Assembly (NCBI GenBank): GCA_964453525.1
Contig: CAYVOV010000003.1
Coordinates: 140,552 to 204,551 of the forward strand
DNA length: 64,000 nucleotides
Reading direction: 5' to 3'
Source: CAYVOV01 sp964453525
GTDB taxonomy: Bacteria; Chloroflexota; Dehalococcoidia; Dehalococcoidales; UBA2162
Shown piece after piece: positions 1 through 8,033 of this stretch. The position numbers and the translations under genes are program-made. Numbering within the stretch: the first letter of the stretch is position 1; each line of letters starts with the position of its first letter. The notes below the pieces were generated by a model. That model worked only from the letters and a program-made list of their open reading frames with translations, had not been told where the DNA came from and made no database searches.

Positions 1-1258
1 AGCGCTCGAATACGTAGGGTAGCTGCTCGGGTGGTATTCCGGGTCCGTTATCGGCTACGGAGATTTCAACGGAGTTAGCCGTACTGTTAAGGCCGGTAAT
101 AGTTACTTCGCCTTTATTCGGAGTATTTTTCAGGGCATTATCCAGAAGGTTGCTGAAAACCTGCTCCAGGCGGTCGACATCACCGTTAACAGGCATCAGC
201 GGTTCTATTTCTGCCCTGATACGGATACCTTTTTCTTCGGCGCGCAGGCTGAAAACTTCCTGGCAGTGCACAAGCAGTTCTTTTACGTCCACGAGTTCAC
301 GGTTCATTTGAAGCTGTCCGGACTGTATTCGGGAAAGCTCCAGGAGCTCTTCCACCTGCCTTATCATTCGCTTTGATTCATCATCAATCACCCGGGCGGC
401 TTTTAGTTTTGTCTCGCTGTCCTCAGCGGTACCATCGAGAATTGCCTGGGCGAATCCCTGAATCGAGGTCAGCGGAGTTCTCAACTGGTGAGAGACATCG
501 GCGACGAAGTGGCGTAGCTGCTGCTGCGACTCTTTTACCTTTACCATCATCTGGTTAAACTGGGCAGCCAGTCCCCTGATTTCCCTGGGGCCGGTAACAG
601 GCACTTCATAGTCATAATTACCGCCGGCTATTATATCCACCGCTTCCGTTACTTGCTGGACAGGACGATAGGCGGAATTAGCCAGCAGAATGGCAATGCC
701 AATTGAGATAACAAGGGCAATCAATCCCGCCCAGAGAAAGGGGACGAACAGACCTACCATTATAGCTATCGGTCTGGTTCTGGGTACCGCCAGAATCAGG
801 GTTTCAAATCGTGATTGGACCTGAGAGGTGAACAGTCCGCCTAATGGATAGGCAGAATAAAGAAAGGTCTGTCTATCCGGCGTCATGAAGGTTCCCTGTG
901 TGGGTTGGCCGACATTCGCGGGTAATTTTTCCAGCGGAATTGTAATTTGCTGTCTCTCAACGTTTTTCTCCGGTGGTATCTGAACGAGAACATTGCCCTT
1001 ACCATCGGCAAGGAAAATATAGACCTGGTTCTGCTCCGCCTGCTCCTGAAGGCTGCTTATTAACTCAGCCTGAGGTTTATTTCCCCTGGCCAGAGTCATA
1101 GCCTGGACATATATCGGCCGCGCGATATCATTAAGGCGTGATGTTGCCAGACTGTCCCGGCTGCCCTGGAGTACCACGGTAACCGCCACCGCAGCGATGC
1201 TCAGACACAGAACCACCACCAGGGTAAACGAGATAATCAGACGCATCCTCAGACTCAT
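1..1258 (-). CDS. Sensor histidine kinase, PhoR-like, 3' end cut by window edge
   Basis: Membrane histidine kinase that would phosphorylate the adjacent response regulator. The start is the ATG whose complement lies at 1256-1258, directly after the regulator's TAA (stop and start abut), so the two genes are translationally coupled. 419 codons are visible. In order: a TM helix (about residues 8-27), an extracytoplasmic region of about 135 residues, a second TM helix, a HAMP linker, the dimerisation box with the phospho-acceptor His (VSHQLRTPL), the N box (LLDNALKNTP) and the first ATP-lid glycine box (ADNGPGIP). The window stops just after the F-box start (YVFER), so the last part of the ATPase domain is missing only because of the edge. 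No frameshift is seen. The ligand cannot be inferred. Confidence 0.93.
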   Translation of the reverse strand, partial: MSLRMRLIISFTLVVVLCLSIAAVAVTVVLQGSRDSLATSRLNDIARPIYVQAMTLARGNKPQAELISSLQEQAEQNQVYIFLADGKGNVLVQIPPEKNVERQQITIPLEKLPANVGQPTQGTFMTPDRQTFLYSAYPLGGLFTSQVQSRFETLILAVPRTRPIAIMVGLFVPFLWAGLIALVISIGIAILLANSAYRPVQQVTEAVDIIAGGNYDYEVPVTGPREIRGLAAQFNQMMVKVKESQQQLRHFVADVSHQLRTPLTSIQGFAQAILDGTAEDSETKLKAARVIDDESKRMIRQVEELLELSRIQSGQLQMNRELVDVKELLVHCQEVFSLRAEEKGIRIRAEIEPLMPVNGDVDRLEQVFSNLLDNALKNTPNKGEVTITGLNSTANSVEISVADNGPGIPPEQLPYVFER

Positions 1259-1939
1259 TTATGAATCCTCTTCAGTGGTTATTTTGTATCCCGTGCCTCT
1301 TACCGTTTCAATCCGCACACCTGACCCGACTAATTTTTCCCGCAGATGATTAACGTGGACGTCCACGGTGCGACTTTCTCCGTAGTAATCGAATCCCCAG
1401 ACCACTTCAAGGAGTTTCTCCCGGCTGAGCACGATTCCAGGGTTCTGAACGAATGTTGCCAGCAGGGCGAATTCCTTCGTTCTCAGTTTCAGAAGCTGGT
1501 CGTCTATCCTCGCTTCCTGCCGGGGAAAGTCAATCTTTAGCCTGCCGATTTCCGCACTATCGCCGGATTTGATTCCGGTCTGGTAGCGCCGCAGGATAGC
1601 CCTGACCCTGGCAACGAGTTCTCTGGGATTGAAGGGTTTGGTCAGGTAATCGTCGGCACCAAGTTCAAGTCCGACTATCTTATCGATATCTTCCCTGCGG
1701 GCGGTGAGCATCAGAATGGGGACATCGCTTTTCGCCCTTATCTGGCGGCATACCTCATAGCCGTCAATATCCGGCAGCATGAGGTCGAGAATAACGAGGT
1801 CCGGTTTATCGGCGCTTTGCTTTGAAAGGGCGTCATTGCCGTTGGCAGCACCCACTATGTCGTATCCCTCACGCTCAAGATAAAGCTTAGCCAGTGCTAT
1901 TATATTCGGTTCATCGTCAACAACAAGTATCTTTTGCAT
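1259..1939 (-). CDS. OmpR/PhoB-family response regulator
   Basis: DNA-binding response regulator, 226 residues, the usual length. The receiver domain (1-120) has the acidic pair D8/D9, phospho-acceptor D52 (VILDLMLPD), a Thr in MLTAR and Lys in LTKPF. The C-terminal winged helix (about 130-222) has the family's RTKEF and SRTVDVHVNHLREKL segments. It is first in the operon with the kinase immediately downstream. PhoB/PhoP-type regulators bind short direct repeats with 11-bp periodicity. Such a pair, TTTACA-5-TTTACA, lies ahead of the neighbouring secreted-protein gene (3759-3775), which may be a target. That link is inference. Confidence 0.96.
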   Translation of the reverse strand: MQKILVVDDEPNIIALAKLYLEREGYDIVGAANGNDALSKQSADKPDLVILDLMLPDIDGYEVCRQIRAKSDVPILMLTARREDIDKIVGLELGADDYLTKPFNPRELVARVRAILRRYQTGIKSGDSAEIGRLKIDFPRQEARIDDQLLKLRTKEFALLATFVQNPGIVLSREKLLEVVWGFDYYGESRTVDVHVNHLREKLVGSGVRIETVRGTGYKITTEEDS

Positions 1940-2034
1940 CTGTCATTCCTGAATCAGGTTGATTTTTATCTCCCATTATACTCCAAAGCCTTTTACCTGC
2001 CTATATTCGGCTCTATTTTCTCAAGTACGCAGTA

Positions 2035-2071
2035 AGATCCGGGCCAGCCCGGTCAGGGCCAGCCCGGATCT
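2035..2071. repeat. Inverted repeat with internal direct repeat
   Basis: A perfect 10-bp inverted repeat (AGATCCGGGC / GCCCGGATCT) encloses a 17-nt loop, and an 11-nt word GGCCAGCCCGG occurs twice inside it. It lies between the end of the secreted-protein gene and the start of the regulator gene, so it may act as a terminator for the former. There is no strong T tract on the minus strand, which weakens that reading. Confidence 0.5.
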
Positions 2072-2095
2072 ATGAGAAACCGGTTGTTTTTCCCG

Positions 2096-3553
2096 TCATT
2101 GGCTGTTCATCGGATTATTATTCGCTGCCTGCGCATTGACGGTCCACGGTCCCTTCAGGCCCGGTACGTTTCCCAGCCTTTTACCATTAACGTTGTTCTT
2201 TTTAAGCTGTTGCTGTCGTAGTCTGGCAGATTTTTGCAGGCCGGGAGCTTTATCCAGGCCGTTGCCCTGCACGCCATTTCGCCGCAGTGCTTCCGCCCTT
2301 GTGTTCGTGACAGTATCAGCATTGTCTTTTGCTCCGGGTCTGACTGTCAGGGGTAAAGTCACAATGCGAATCGGGGCGAAGCCCGGGATATAGCCTCTCT
2401 TGACTGCTACCAGGATATAGTCGCCCTCTTCGTTAAAAGTATGACTCAACTTGCCGTATTCATCAGTCCGTCCGAGGAAGAAACCATACATATTAATAAG
2501 AGACTCATAGTCCTTTTCCTCGGCAGTAAGACTGCTGTCCTCGTTGAGTGCGGCTATATCTTCTCTCAGCGCCTCAACCCTGTCGCGGGTTATCGCCCAG
2601 ATGCCGGCGTTATCTACGGTTTCGATGGTTCCTCTCTGGTAGACGGTCATTGTTACTTCATTACCGACCAGTGCTCTGAGAGGAGCCCATATCGTGAGAG
2701 CCTGGAGTGGATTTCCGATGCGAATCGGGGCACGGCCGGGGACGTATCCTCGGTGAACTGCTATCAGCAGGTAGCCTCCTTCAGCGTCGAAGATATATCT
2801 CAACTGCCCGTATTCATCCGTTCTGCCCAGGAATCTACCGTGAAGATCAACTACGGATTCGTAGTCCATTTCCTCGGCGGAGACGCCGGTGTCCTCTCTG
2901 AGTGCGGTTATATCAGCTTTCAGTGCCTCTACATTCTCCCTGCTTACCGCCCAGATTCCAGCATTGGCCACGGTTTCTTCCGTACCTCTCTGGTAAACCG
3001 TCATCAACACTTCTTCACCCGGCATAGCTTTTTCTGGAGCCTTTATTGCCAGAGCCCTGATTCCCTCGCCGATGCGGATTGGGGTAAAACCGGGGTGGTA
3101 TCCTCTCCTGGCTGCCATCAGCACGTAAACGCCCGCCTCGTCAAAGGCATGGTACAGCCTGCCATCTTCGCCTGTCCGGCCGATGAAAGTGCCGTGAATA
3201 TCAGCAATAGACTCGTAGTCCTTCTCTTCGGTGGCGATGCTGGTGTCATTATTCAGCGCTGCTATCTCGGCTTTTGCCGCTTCGGCCTCGTCACGGGTAA
3301 GCGCCCAGACTCCAGCGCCGGCGAATGGCTCCTGGTTTTCCCTGAGGAAGACTCTCATTGATATTTCCTGTCCCACCGGGGCTTTCCAGGGCGCTATGAT
3401 TGCCAGAGCACCTCTCCAGGGTGAGTCAGTATCCGTGGTTAAGTCTTCTTCCGCCTGTGCCATGGCAGACATTGGCGATGAAGTAAGAAGTATTGCCGCC
3501 ATCAGCACCGGAATTATTACCGACCATTTTTTCCAGCTTTTCATTTTTTTCAT
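2096..3553 (-). CDS. Secreted protein with three tandem ~118-residue repeats
   Basis: No family is recognised. The 485-residue product starts with a clear Sec signal (KK-rich start, hydrophobic 11-24, AMAQA cleavage region). Three repeats follow at about 44-161, 162-279 and 280-397. Each has a beta-type opening (A..AP..A..G.E..M.V), a GIWA/GVWA segment, a charged helix, a D-Y-E-S motif, a GRT-E-G/Y-L turn, and an ending RGY-PG-APIRI. This reads as a duplicated carboxypeptidase-regulatory/Ig-like surface module. The basic tail (400-485) repeats short motifs (LRRNGVQGNGLDKAPGL, LKKNNVNGKRLGNVPGL). The ATG at 3553 has a strong AAGGAGG site. A surface or cell-wall role is likely; binding function is unknown. 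Confidence 0.85.
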   Translation of the reverse strand: MKKMKSWKKWSVIIPVLMAAILLTSSPMSAMAQAEEDLTTDTDSPWRGALAIIAPWKAPVGQEISMRVFLRENQEPFAGAGVWALTRDEAEAAKAEIAALNNDTSIATEEKDYESIADIHGTFIGRTGEDGRLYHAFDEAGVYVLMAARRGYHPGFTPIRIGEGIRALAIKAPEKAMPGEEVLMTVYQRGTEETVANAGIWAVSRENVEALKADITALREDTGVSAEEMDYESVVDLHGRFLGRTDEYGQLRYIFDAEGGYLLIAVHRGYVPGRAPIRIGNPLQALTIWAPLRALVGNEVTMTVYQRGTIETVDNAGIWAITRDRVEALREDIAALNEDSSLTAEEKDYESLINMYGFFLGRTDEYGKLSHTFNEEGDYILVAVKRGYIPGFAPIRIVTLPLTVRPGAKDNADTVTNTRAEALRRNGVQGNGLDKAPGLQKSARLRQQQLKKNNVNGKRLGNVPGLKGPWTVNAQAANNNPMNSQ

Positions 3554-3922
3554 TTTCTTATCCTCCTTTTTTTAAAGATTGTTATCGGGGGCTTGCCGAC
3601 TGAGCATACTTTACGTTTTTACATCATCCTTTCCTCCTTACTTTTTATTGATTGGGACTGACTGATGATTCTTCCGGATTCCCCGGTCTGACTTCACTGA
3701 GCAGTCCCGCAGCCTGTATTCAATATAAGGCGGGATTATTAACGTGGTTTTATACGTATGTAAAATCTGTGTAAACTCAGGTGGAAATATTTACCGGGCG
3801 CTATTGTGACAGGGCATGGAATTGAGGAGTACCTCTACCTGACATGAGTGAGATTATAGTCACAGACAGGAAACCGCTGCCTTTTTAAAATTAACCTATA
3901 TGCTCGTCTGAGGTGGTATAAA
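3554..3922. other. Divergent intergenic region
   Basis: This 369-bp gap separates divergently transcribed genes. It holds the AAGGAGG ribosome site of the secreted-protein gene, a direct-repeat box at 3759-3775, and the 5' leader of the molybdoenzyme gene (GAGGTGG site just before 3923). No ORF or RNA gene was seen in it. Confidence 0.6.
3749..3775 (-). promoter_or_regulatory. PhoB/PhoP-type direct-repeat box with -10-like element
   Basis: Read on the minus strand, TTTACA (3775-3770), 5 nt, TTTACA (3764-3759), then TATAAA at 3754-3749. Two identical hexamers 11 bp apart are the arrangement bound by PhoP/PhoB-type regulators. The box is about 195 bp upstream of the secreted-protein gene, and the gene for such a regulator is next door. 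Binding is inferred, not shown. Confidence 0.45.
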
Positions 3923-4603
3923 ATGAGGAAGTTTGTCTTTATTTCTGCAGCTTTCCTGCTTGCTGTTTCAATCGGTACGGTATTCACGGCCTGTGCGCTA
4001 GAGGAAATGGACGGACCGGGTGAACTGGATTCAGTAGAGATTACGGAATATCAGGGTGAAAAGCTCTCATCGGTTAATGATTTCAGGGAAAACTCGATTA
4101 GAGGTCCCCAGTACGTAGACATAGAGGAGTACCGGCTTCAGGTTGGTGGGCTTGTTGAAAAGCCGAAGTTTTACACCTATGACCAGGTTATCAATGATAA
4201 TGATAGTTACACCAAGCTGGTGACACTGAACTGCGTGGAAGGCTGGAGTGTTGACATTCTCTGGGAAGGGGTGCTGGTACGTGACATTATTGAAAAATCT
4301 GGCATTTTACCCGGGGCAAAAATTGTTATCTTTCACGCTTATGACGGGTATACAACTTCATTCCCGGTTGAATACCTGATGGAAAATGACATTCTCCTGG
4401 CGTATAAGATGAATGGGATTACAATTCCACCGGAAAGAGGATTCCCCTTCCAGCTTGTAGCCGAAGATAAGTGGGGCTACAAGTGGATAAAATGGGTGAC
4501 AGCAATTGAATTGTTTGACCAAGACTTCCTCGGTTACTGGGAAAGCCGTGGCTATTCCAATGATGGCTCACTTGATAAACCCTTTTTTGAATATTTTCAG
4601 TAG
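3923..4603 (+). CDS. Sulfite-oxidase-fold molybdopterin oxidoreductase (YedY/MsrP-like), lipoprotein
   Basis: Exported molybdenum-cofactor enzyme of the Oxidored_molyb family. The N-terminus is hydrophobic and ends in a lipobox-like FTAC (C24), suggesting a lipid-anchored extracytoplasmic protein. The catalytic fold spans about 55-215. C104 in TLNCVEGW is the expected Mo ligand; HAYDGYTTSFP and the PERGFPFQLVAEDKWGYKW block are family signatures. At 226 residues it has only the Mo domain, with no dimerisation or heme domain. The next gene encodes a two-helix membrane protein with conserved histidines, a possible electron donor. Substrate is unknown; methionine-sulfoxide repair (MsrP) is one option, but the twin-arginine signal typical of MsrP was not seen. 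Confidence 0.88.
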   Translation: MRKFVFISAAFLLAVSIGTVFTACALEEMDGPGELDSVEITEYQGEKLSSVNDFRENSIRGPQYVDIEEYRLQVGGLVEKPKFYTYDQVINDNDSYTKLVTLNCVEGWSVDILWEGVLVRDIIEKSGILPGAKIVIFHAYDGYTTSFPVEYLMENDILLAYKMNGITIPPERGFPFQLVAEDKWGYKWIKWVTAIELFDQDFLGYWESRGYSNDGSLDKPFFEYFQ

Positions 4604-4628
4604 ATTATGAAATGGATGGAGGCTGGAA

Positions 4629-4868
4629 TTGATAAAAAAGGTAATTCGCTGGTCATTATTCGCCGTTATTATATTGTACCTTGCCTCCGGTTTCGGAATC
4701 ACCCAGTTTAGAGTGGTTGAGACCGTAACTTTCGGATTGCTTTCCAAGCCGCTGTCTTTCAGGATACATGACTACCTTTTGATTCCGTTTCTTGTCCTCC
4801 TGGTGCTTCACGTTTTTATATCCCCGCTTGAAAAGCTGCTGTGTCTTAATAAGAAATCCGTTGGATAA
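4629..4868 (+). CDS. Two-helix membrane protein, possible mini cytochrome b partner
   Basis: A 79-residue product with two TM helices (about 7-25 and 46-66). The second segment contains RIHDYLLIPF and LLVLHVFI, two histidines about 15 residues apart on one helix, an arrangement used to hold heme b in YedZ/DUF4405-like cytochromes. It begins 25 bp after the molybdoenzyme stop and is followed at once by a strong terminator, so the two genes form a two-gene operon. The start codon appears to be TTG at 4629 (GGAGG upstream). I infer that it anchors or donates electrons to the molybdoenzyme. Homology to YedZ is not evident along the whole chain. Confidence 0.7.
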   Translation: MIKKVIRWSLFAVIILYLASGFGITQFRVVETVTFGLLSKPLSFRIHDYLLIPFLVLLVLHVFISPLEKLLCLNKKSVG

Positions 4869-4872
4869 AAAC

Positions 4873-4907
4873 ATGGTGGCTGCTCATATTAATTGAGCAG
4901 CCACCAT
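4873..4907. terminator. Bidirectional terminator hairpin
   Basis: A perfect 14-bp stem (ATGGTGGCTGCTCA / TGAGCAGCCACCAT) with a 7-nt loop, placed between two convergent genes ending at 4868 (+) and 4935 (-). Confidence 0.8.
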
Positions 4908-4934
4908 TATCCTGTTCTCAATACGAATTGGAAT

Positions 4935-5948
4935 TTATTTCGTCAGTTCCACTTTCGGTTTTACCGTTTTATTTACCGGATTATTGGGCCACCGTCCGCT
5001 GAGTACTCTGGCAACCTCCTGCGCCGGGTTTACTGCTTGCTGTACCAGCGCCGCATCTGAGTAAGAAGCATTATGCGGAATGGTGATTACATTGTCCATC
5101 TTGAGCAGAGGATTTTCCGGGTCGATGGGTTCCTGCTCAAAGACGTCCAGTCCGGCACCCATTATCCTCTTATCCTGGAGAGCTGTTATCAGAGCAGGTT
5201 CATTGACTATCTTGCCCCGGGCTGTATTGATAAAGTAGGCATTCGGTTTCATCTGGCTGAATTCCTTTTCGCAAATCAGGTGGAATGTTTCATCATTCAG
5301 AGGAGTATGGACTGAGATGAAGTCCGACTCTTTCAGTAGCTCGGGCAGGCTTACCAGGGTTATCCCGGACGCTTCGGCTACGGATTTATCCATGTAGGGG
5401 TCATAGCTGATTGTTTTCAGTCCGAAACACTGGGCTTTTCTGGCGGTCATCCGGCCGATTTCTCCGCAGCCGACCAGCCCCAGTGTCTGCCCGTGAATTG
5501 AAGCCATTGGTGCCTGTGCCTGTTTGGCTTCTGCCCATTTTCCCTGTTTGGTAAGGTTATCCATTATTGTCAGCTTCTTGGCGCAGGCGAGCAGCAGGGC
5601 AACGGCATGATTTGAGACTTCCTCGACACACCACTCCGAGGCAGGGTTGTTTACAACGATGATGCCGTTATCGGTGGCGGCATCAACATCAATATAGTCG
5701 TAGCCCACGGAGTAGGTAGCGATTATCCGGCACTTCGGCATTGATTCCATGACCTTGCGGGTAAGAAAGGGATTTCCTCCCAGTATGGCATCGGCATCTC
5801 CTGCTACCGCCAGCATTTCTTCCTCGCTCCGGCATCTTGTGTCCACTATTTCAACTTCCGCATCTACCTTTTCAAGTTCTTTTTTCTCCAGGTCCATCGG
5901 ACCGCCGGCCAACTTGCCCAGACCAACCACTTTGAATTTATCTGCCAT
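4935..5948 (-). CDS. D-isomer 2-hydroxyacid dehydrogenase
   Basis: NAD-dependent oxidoreductase interconverting a 2-keto acid and a D-2-hydroxy acid (phosphoglycerate/glycerate/hydroxypyruvate dehydrogenase family). The start at 5948 (MADKFKVV) is chosen because AGGAGGAGG precedes it; an upstream in-frame start would add 12 residues without a site. 337 residues. The Rossmann motif GLVGCGEIG is near 145-155, followed by the YDPYMD acidic end. The substrate Arg is in INTARGKIVNE, and the late acid/His pair appears as FEQEP then IPHNASYSD. It is a stand-alone gene facing a terminator. Nearby hydroxypyruvate isomerase and glycerate kinase make hydroxypyruvate/glyoxylate a sensible substrate, which is inference. 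Confidence 0.92.
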   Translation of the reverse strand: MADKFKVVGLGKLAGGPMDLEKKELEKVDAEVEIVDTRCRSEEEMLAVAGDADAILGGNPFLTRKVMESMPKCRIIATYSVGYDYIDVDAATDNGIIVVNNPASEWCVEEVSNHAVALLLACAKKLTIMDNLTKQGKWAEAKQAQAPMASIHGQTLGLVGCGEIGRMTARKAQCFGLKTISYDPYMDKSVAEASGITLVSLPELLKESDFISVHTPLNDETFHLICEKEFSQMKPNAYFINTARGKIVNEPALITALQDKRIMGAGLDVFEQEPIDPENPLLKMDNVITIPHNASYSDAALVQQAVNPAQEVARVLSGRWPNNPVNKTVKPKVELTK

Positions 5949-6002
5949 TGTTCCTCCTCCTGTTAATATTCCGACTATAGACAAGATATAATACTTGGTA
6001 AT

Positions 6003-6446
6003 TTACCTGAAAGATTTCACAAACCTGTATCCGGTAATATCATACCCCAGCCCTTTATAAAATTTATGAGCTTCTTCTTCCCTGGGAAATCCACTTACCA
6101 GCCATGTACCTTTGCAATCAAGCTCCTTTGCCAGCTTCTCAGCATATTCCATCATAAAACGCCCAACGCCTTTTAACCTGCTGTTACGGTCTACCACGAG
6201 GGCTGAAATTTCGCCGAAACGGCTTACCTCTTCAATATTTTCACGTATTCTGAATCCGATAAGTCCCAGTACTCGACCGTCTTCTTCACAAACGAATAGC
6301 GAATCAAACTCGCTCTTCTCCACAAATTGCAGTCTGTTCTCCATTTGTTCAGAAGTAATAGGATAATCCATATCGTTCATCAAACTACAAAGCGTTTCGA
6401 TATCGGATTTCTCTGCTTTACGCATATTTAACGGCATTGAATTCAC
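6003..6446 (-). CDS. GNAT-family N-acetyltransferase
   Basis: Acetyl-CoA-dependent acyltransferase of about 147 residues, a single GNAT domain. Visible are the N-terminal MRKAEKSDIETLCSL helix, central strands (SLFVCEEDGRVLGLIGFR), and the acetyl-CoA loop in SRLKGVGRFMMEYAEKLA, the equivalent of Q/RxxGxG/A. The C-terminal EEAHKFYKGLGYD segment is typical. The start is uncertain: GTG at 6446, ATG at 6437 or ATG at 6425 are all in frame and none has a convincing ribosome site. The acceptor (protein, antibiotic or metabolite) cannot be told from sequence. Confidence 0.88.
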   Translation of the reverse strand: MNSMPLNMRKAEKSDIETLCSLMNDMDYPITSEQMENRLQFVEKSEFDSLFVCEEDGRVLGLIGFRIRENIEEVSRFGEISALVVDRNSRLKGVGRFMMEYAEKLAKELDCKGTWLVSGFPREEEAHKFYKGLGYDITGYRFVKSFR

Positions 6447-6480
6447 TCAAATGAAAGTTAATCTCTGTAGATACCGTAAA

Positions 6481-7521
6481 TCACAGGTCGTATTCAATTT
6501 CTATTTCTTCCGCCAGTTCCTTGAGTGATTTGACTATCGCCGGATGGAGGGGAATACCGCCTCTCCGCTTTTTCTCTATTTCCTGTTCAACCTCGCCCGG
6601 AATGTACATTCTGTCCACGCCGGGTGCCTTCGGCAGTGCCTTGATTTCTTTCATCTTATTGTCCAGTAATGCCTTGAACTGGTCAGCAGGCATGAAACCG
6701 TCGATGCGGATGGCGCCGAAGAAGTGGTTACCCGCCATTTGAGTGTCCGGTGGTGAGCCGGATAGAACACCGCAAAGGATATCCACCAGCAGCGCCAGCC
6801 CAAAACCTTTATAGCTGCCGGTTAGTGGCGTGCCGCCCAGGGGCAGCAGGGCACCTCCCTCATAGTGCTTTCTGGGCTCGGTGACAGGATTTCCTTCTTT
6901 GTCGACCGACCACCCCACCGGCAGCGGTTTGCCTTCGCGGTTGGCTATTTCTACCTTTCCGGCGGCGACCACCGTGGTTGCCATATCAAGAACGAATGGT
7001 GCCTCATCCTTTGCCGGAATGGCAACGCTTATCACGTTGATATGGATACCCCGCCCGACGCTGCCCGGTGCTACCATTCCGATGCCACCCTCGGTCATTG
7101 ATATTCCAATCATATCCCTGGGTAAAGCCATCATTGAATAGTTACCACCGGCGCCGAAGTGGCTGCTGTTGCGGACGGTAATGAATCCGGCGCCTGTTTC
7201 CTCAGCCCGGCGCATCGCCTCCGTCATCGCCCGGTGGCCGACAACAAAACCAAGCCCGCGGTTGCCGTCCATGATAGCTGTTGTTGGAGCCTGGCTGATA
7301 ATTTCAGTCTTCGGGTTGGGATTGGTGCGTCCTTCCTTGACTCCTCTGACATACATCGCCAGGTGGCCGACTCCGTGAGAGTCAATGCCCCTCAAGTCTG
7401 TTGCCACCAGTATACCGGCAGTTATCCGTGCGTCTGCCTCCGGGACGCCCACTTTCTGAAATGCTCTGGTGGTAAATTCCATCAGTTTATTGACATCCAC
7501 GGTATCGTTTCCAGTTGTCAT
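6481..7521 (-). CDS. Malate/L-lactate dehydrogenase family oxidoreductase (Ldh_2)
   Basis: NAD(P)-dependent 2-hydroxyacid dehydrogenase of the non-Rossmann Ldh_2 family (malate, ureidoglycolate, sulfolactate, 2,3-diketogulonate dehydrogenases). The start at 7521 (MTTGNDTV) has a GGGAGG site; a longer in-frame start would add 15 residues. 346 residues, normal length. Signatures: RGIDSHGVGHL near 55-65, VRNSSHFGAGGNYS near 125, and the nucleotide region PFVLDMATTVVAAGKVEIA followed by GSYKGFGLALLVDIL. It is a single gene about 35 bp upstream of the acetyltransferase and could be co-transcribed with it. The substrate cannot be fixed within the family. Confidence 0.92.
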   Translation of the reverse strand: MTTGNDTVDVNKLMEFTTRAFQKVGVPEADARITAGILVATDLRGIDSHGVGHLAMYVRGVKEGRTNPNPKTEIISQAPTTAIMDGNRGLGFVVGHRAMTEAMRRAEETGAGFITVRNSSHFGAGGNYSMMALPRDMIGISMTEGGIGMVAPGSVGRGIHINVISVAIPAKDEAPFVLDMATTVVAAGKVEIANREGKPLPVGWSVDKEGNPVTEPRKHYEGGALLPLGGTPLTGSYKGFGLALLVDILCGVLSGSPPDTQMAGNHFFGAIRIDGFMPADQFKALLDNKMKEIKALPKAPGVDRMYIPGEVEQEIEKKRRGGIPLHPAIVKSLKELAEEIEIEYDL

Positions 7522-7720
7522 TGGCTTCCTCCCTTTTTTAGTGTTTAGAATCCGGCTATCCGGCATGCAATGGCAGGTGTTTGTTTTTTATGCCTGTTAC
7601 CTGTTTACCATATCTCTTGAGGTATCTCTTATTACATATCAGAGTAATCCGGCGGTTTGATTCTGTGATAATAATGAAGTATGTCTTCTCGTCATTGCTT
7701 TGTCAAGTAGTATTGTATGA

Positions 7721-7910
7721 GGTACTGTTTGGTTCTGGTTGGATGAAGTGCTCTCCCCCTTTCTATCTATTCCCGCCCACCGCCCTTCAGGGCCTGGTCG
7801 TGGTTCCAGTGATGTCATCAGAACTGAGCTCAGCCTGACGGTGAGCCTTCAGGATGAACCCTGTAGGAAGCTGAAGAGGGTTTCTAGAGGTGAAGTAAAA
7901 AATACCAGCT
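7721..7910. repeat. Dispersed palindromic element, copy 1 (in gap 7522-8033)
   Basis: The left end reads GTACTGTTTGGTTCTGGTTG then GATGAAGTGCT; the right end is GGTGAAGTAAAAAATACCAG. Near-identical ends occur at 30510-30815 and 56681-56880, and the internal word TATTCCCGCCCACCGCCCTT also occurs near 17505. No coding capacity. The rest of this 512-bp gap holds only the leader of the hydroxypyruvate isomerase gene and a possible promoter. Confidence 0.65.
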
Positions 7911-7941
7911 AAATGTGAATAGAACCCGATTAAATCACTTG

Positions 7942-7970
7942 TTGACAGGTGTTTCACAATCTGGGAAAAT
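7942..7970 (+). promoter_or_regulatory. Candidate sigma-70 promoter
   Basis: TTGACA at 7942-7947, 17-bp spacer, GAAAAT at 7965-7970 (four of six consensus -10 bases). It lies about 65 bp ahead of the hydroxypyruvate isomerase start. Confidence 0.4.
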
Positions 7971-8033
7971 TTTCCTTGCGGATATTAGTTTTACTGAAGA
8001 AACACTATACGCATCCGCGTGAAGGTAAAAGTA

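Noticed and set aside
2441..3361. 306-codon plus-strand ORF opposite the repeat protein
   Set aside because: It is antisense to a gene with a signal peptide, strong ribosome site and clear repeats. Its own translation has no motif or ribosome site, so it is a frame shadow.
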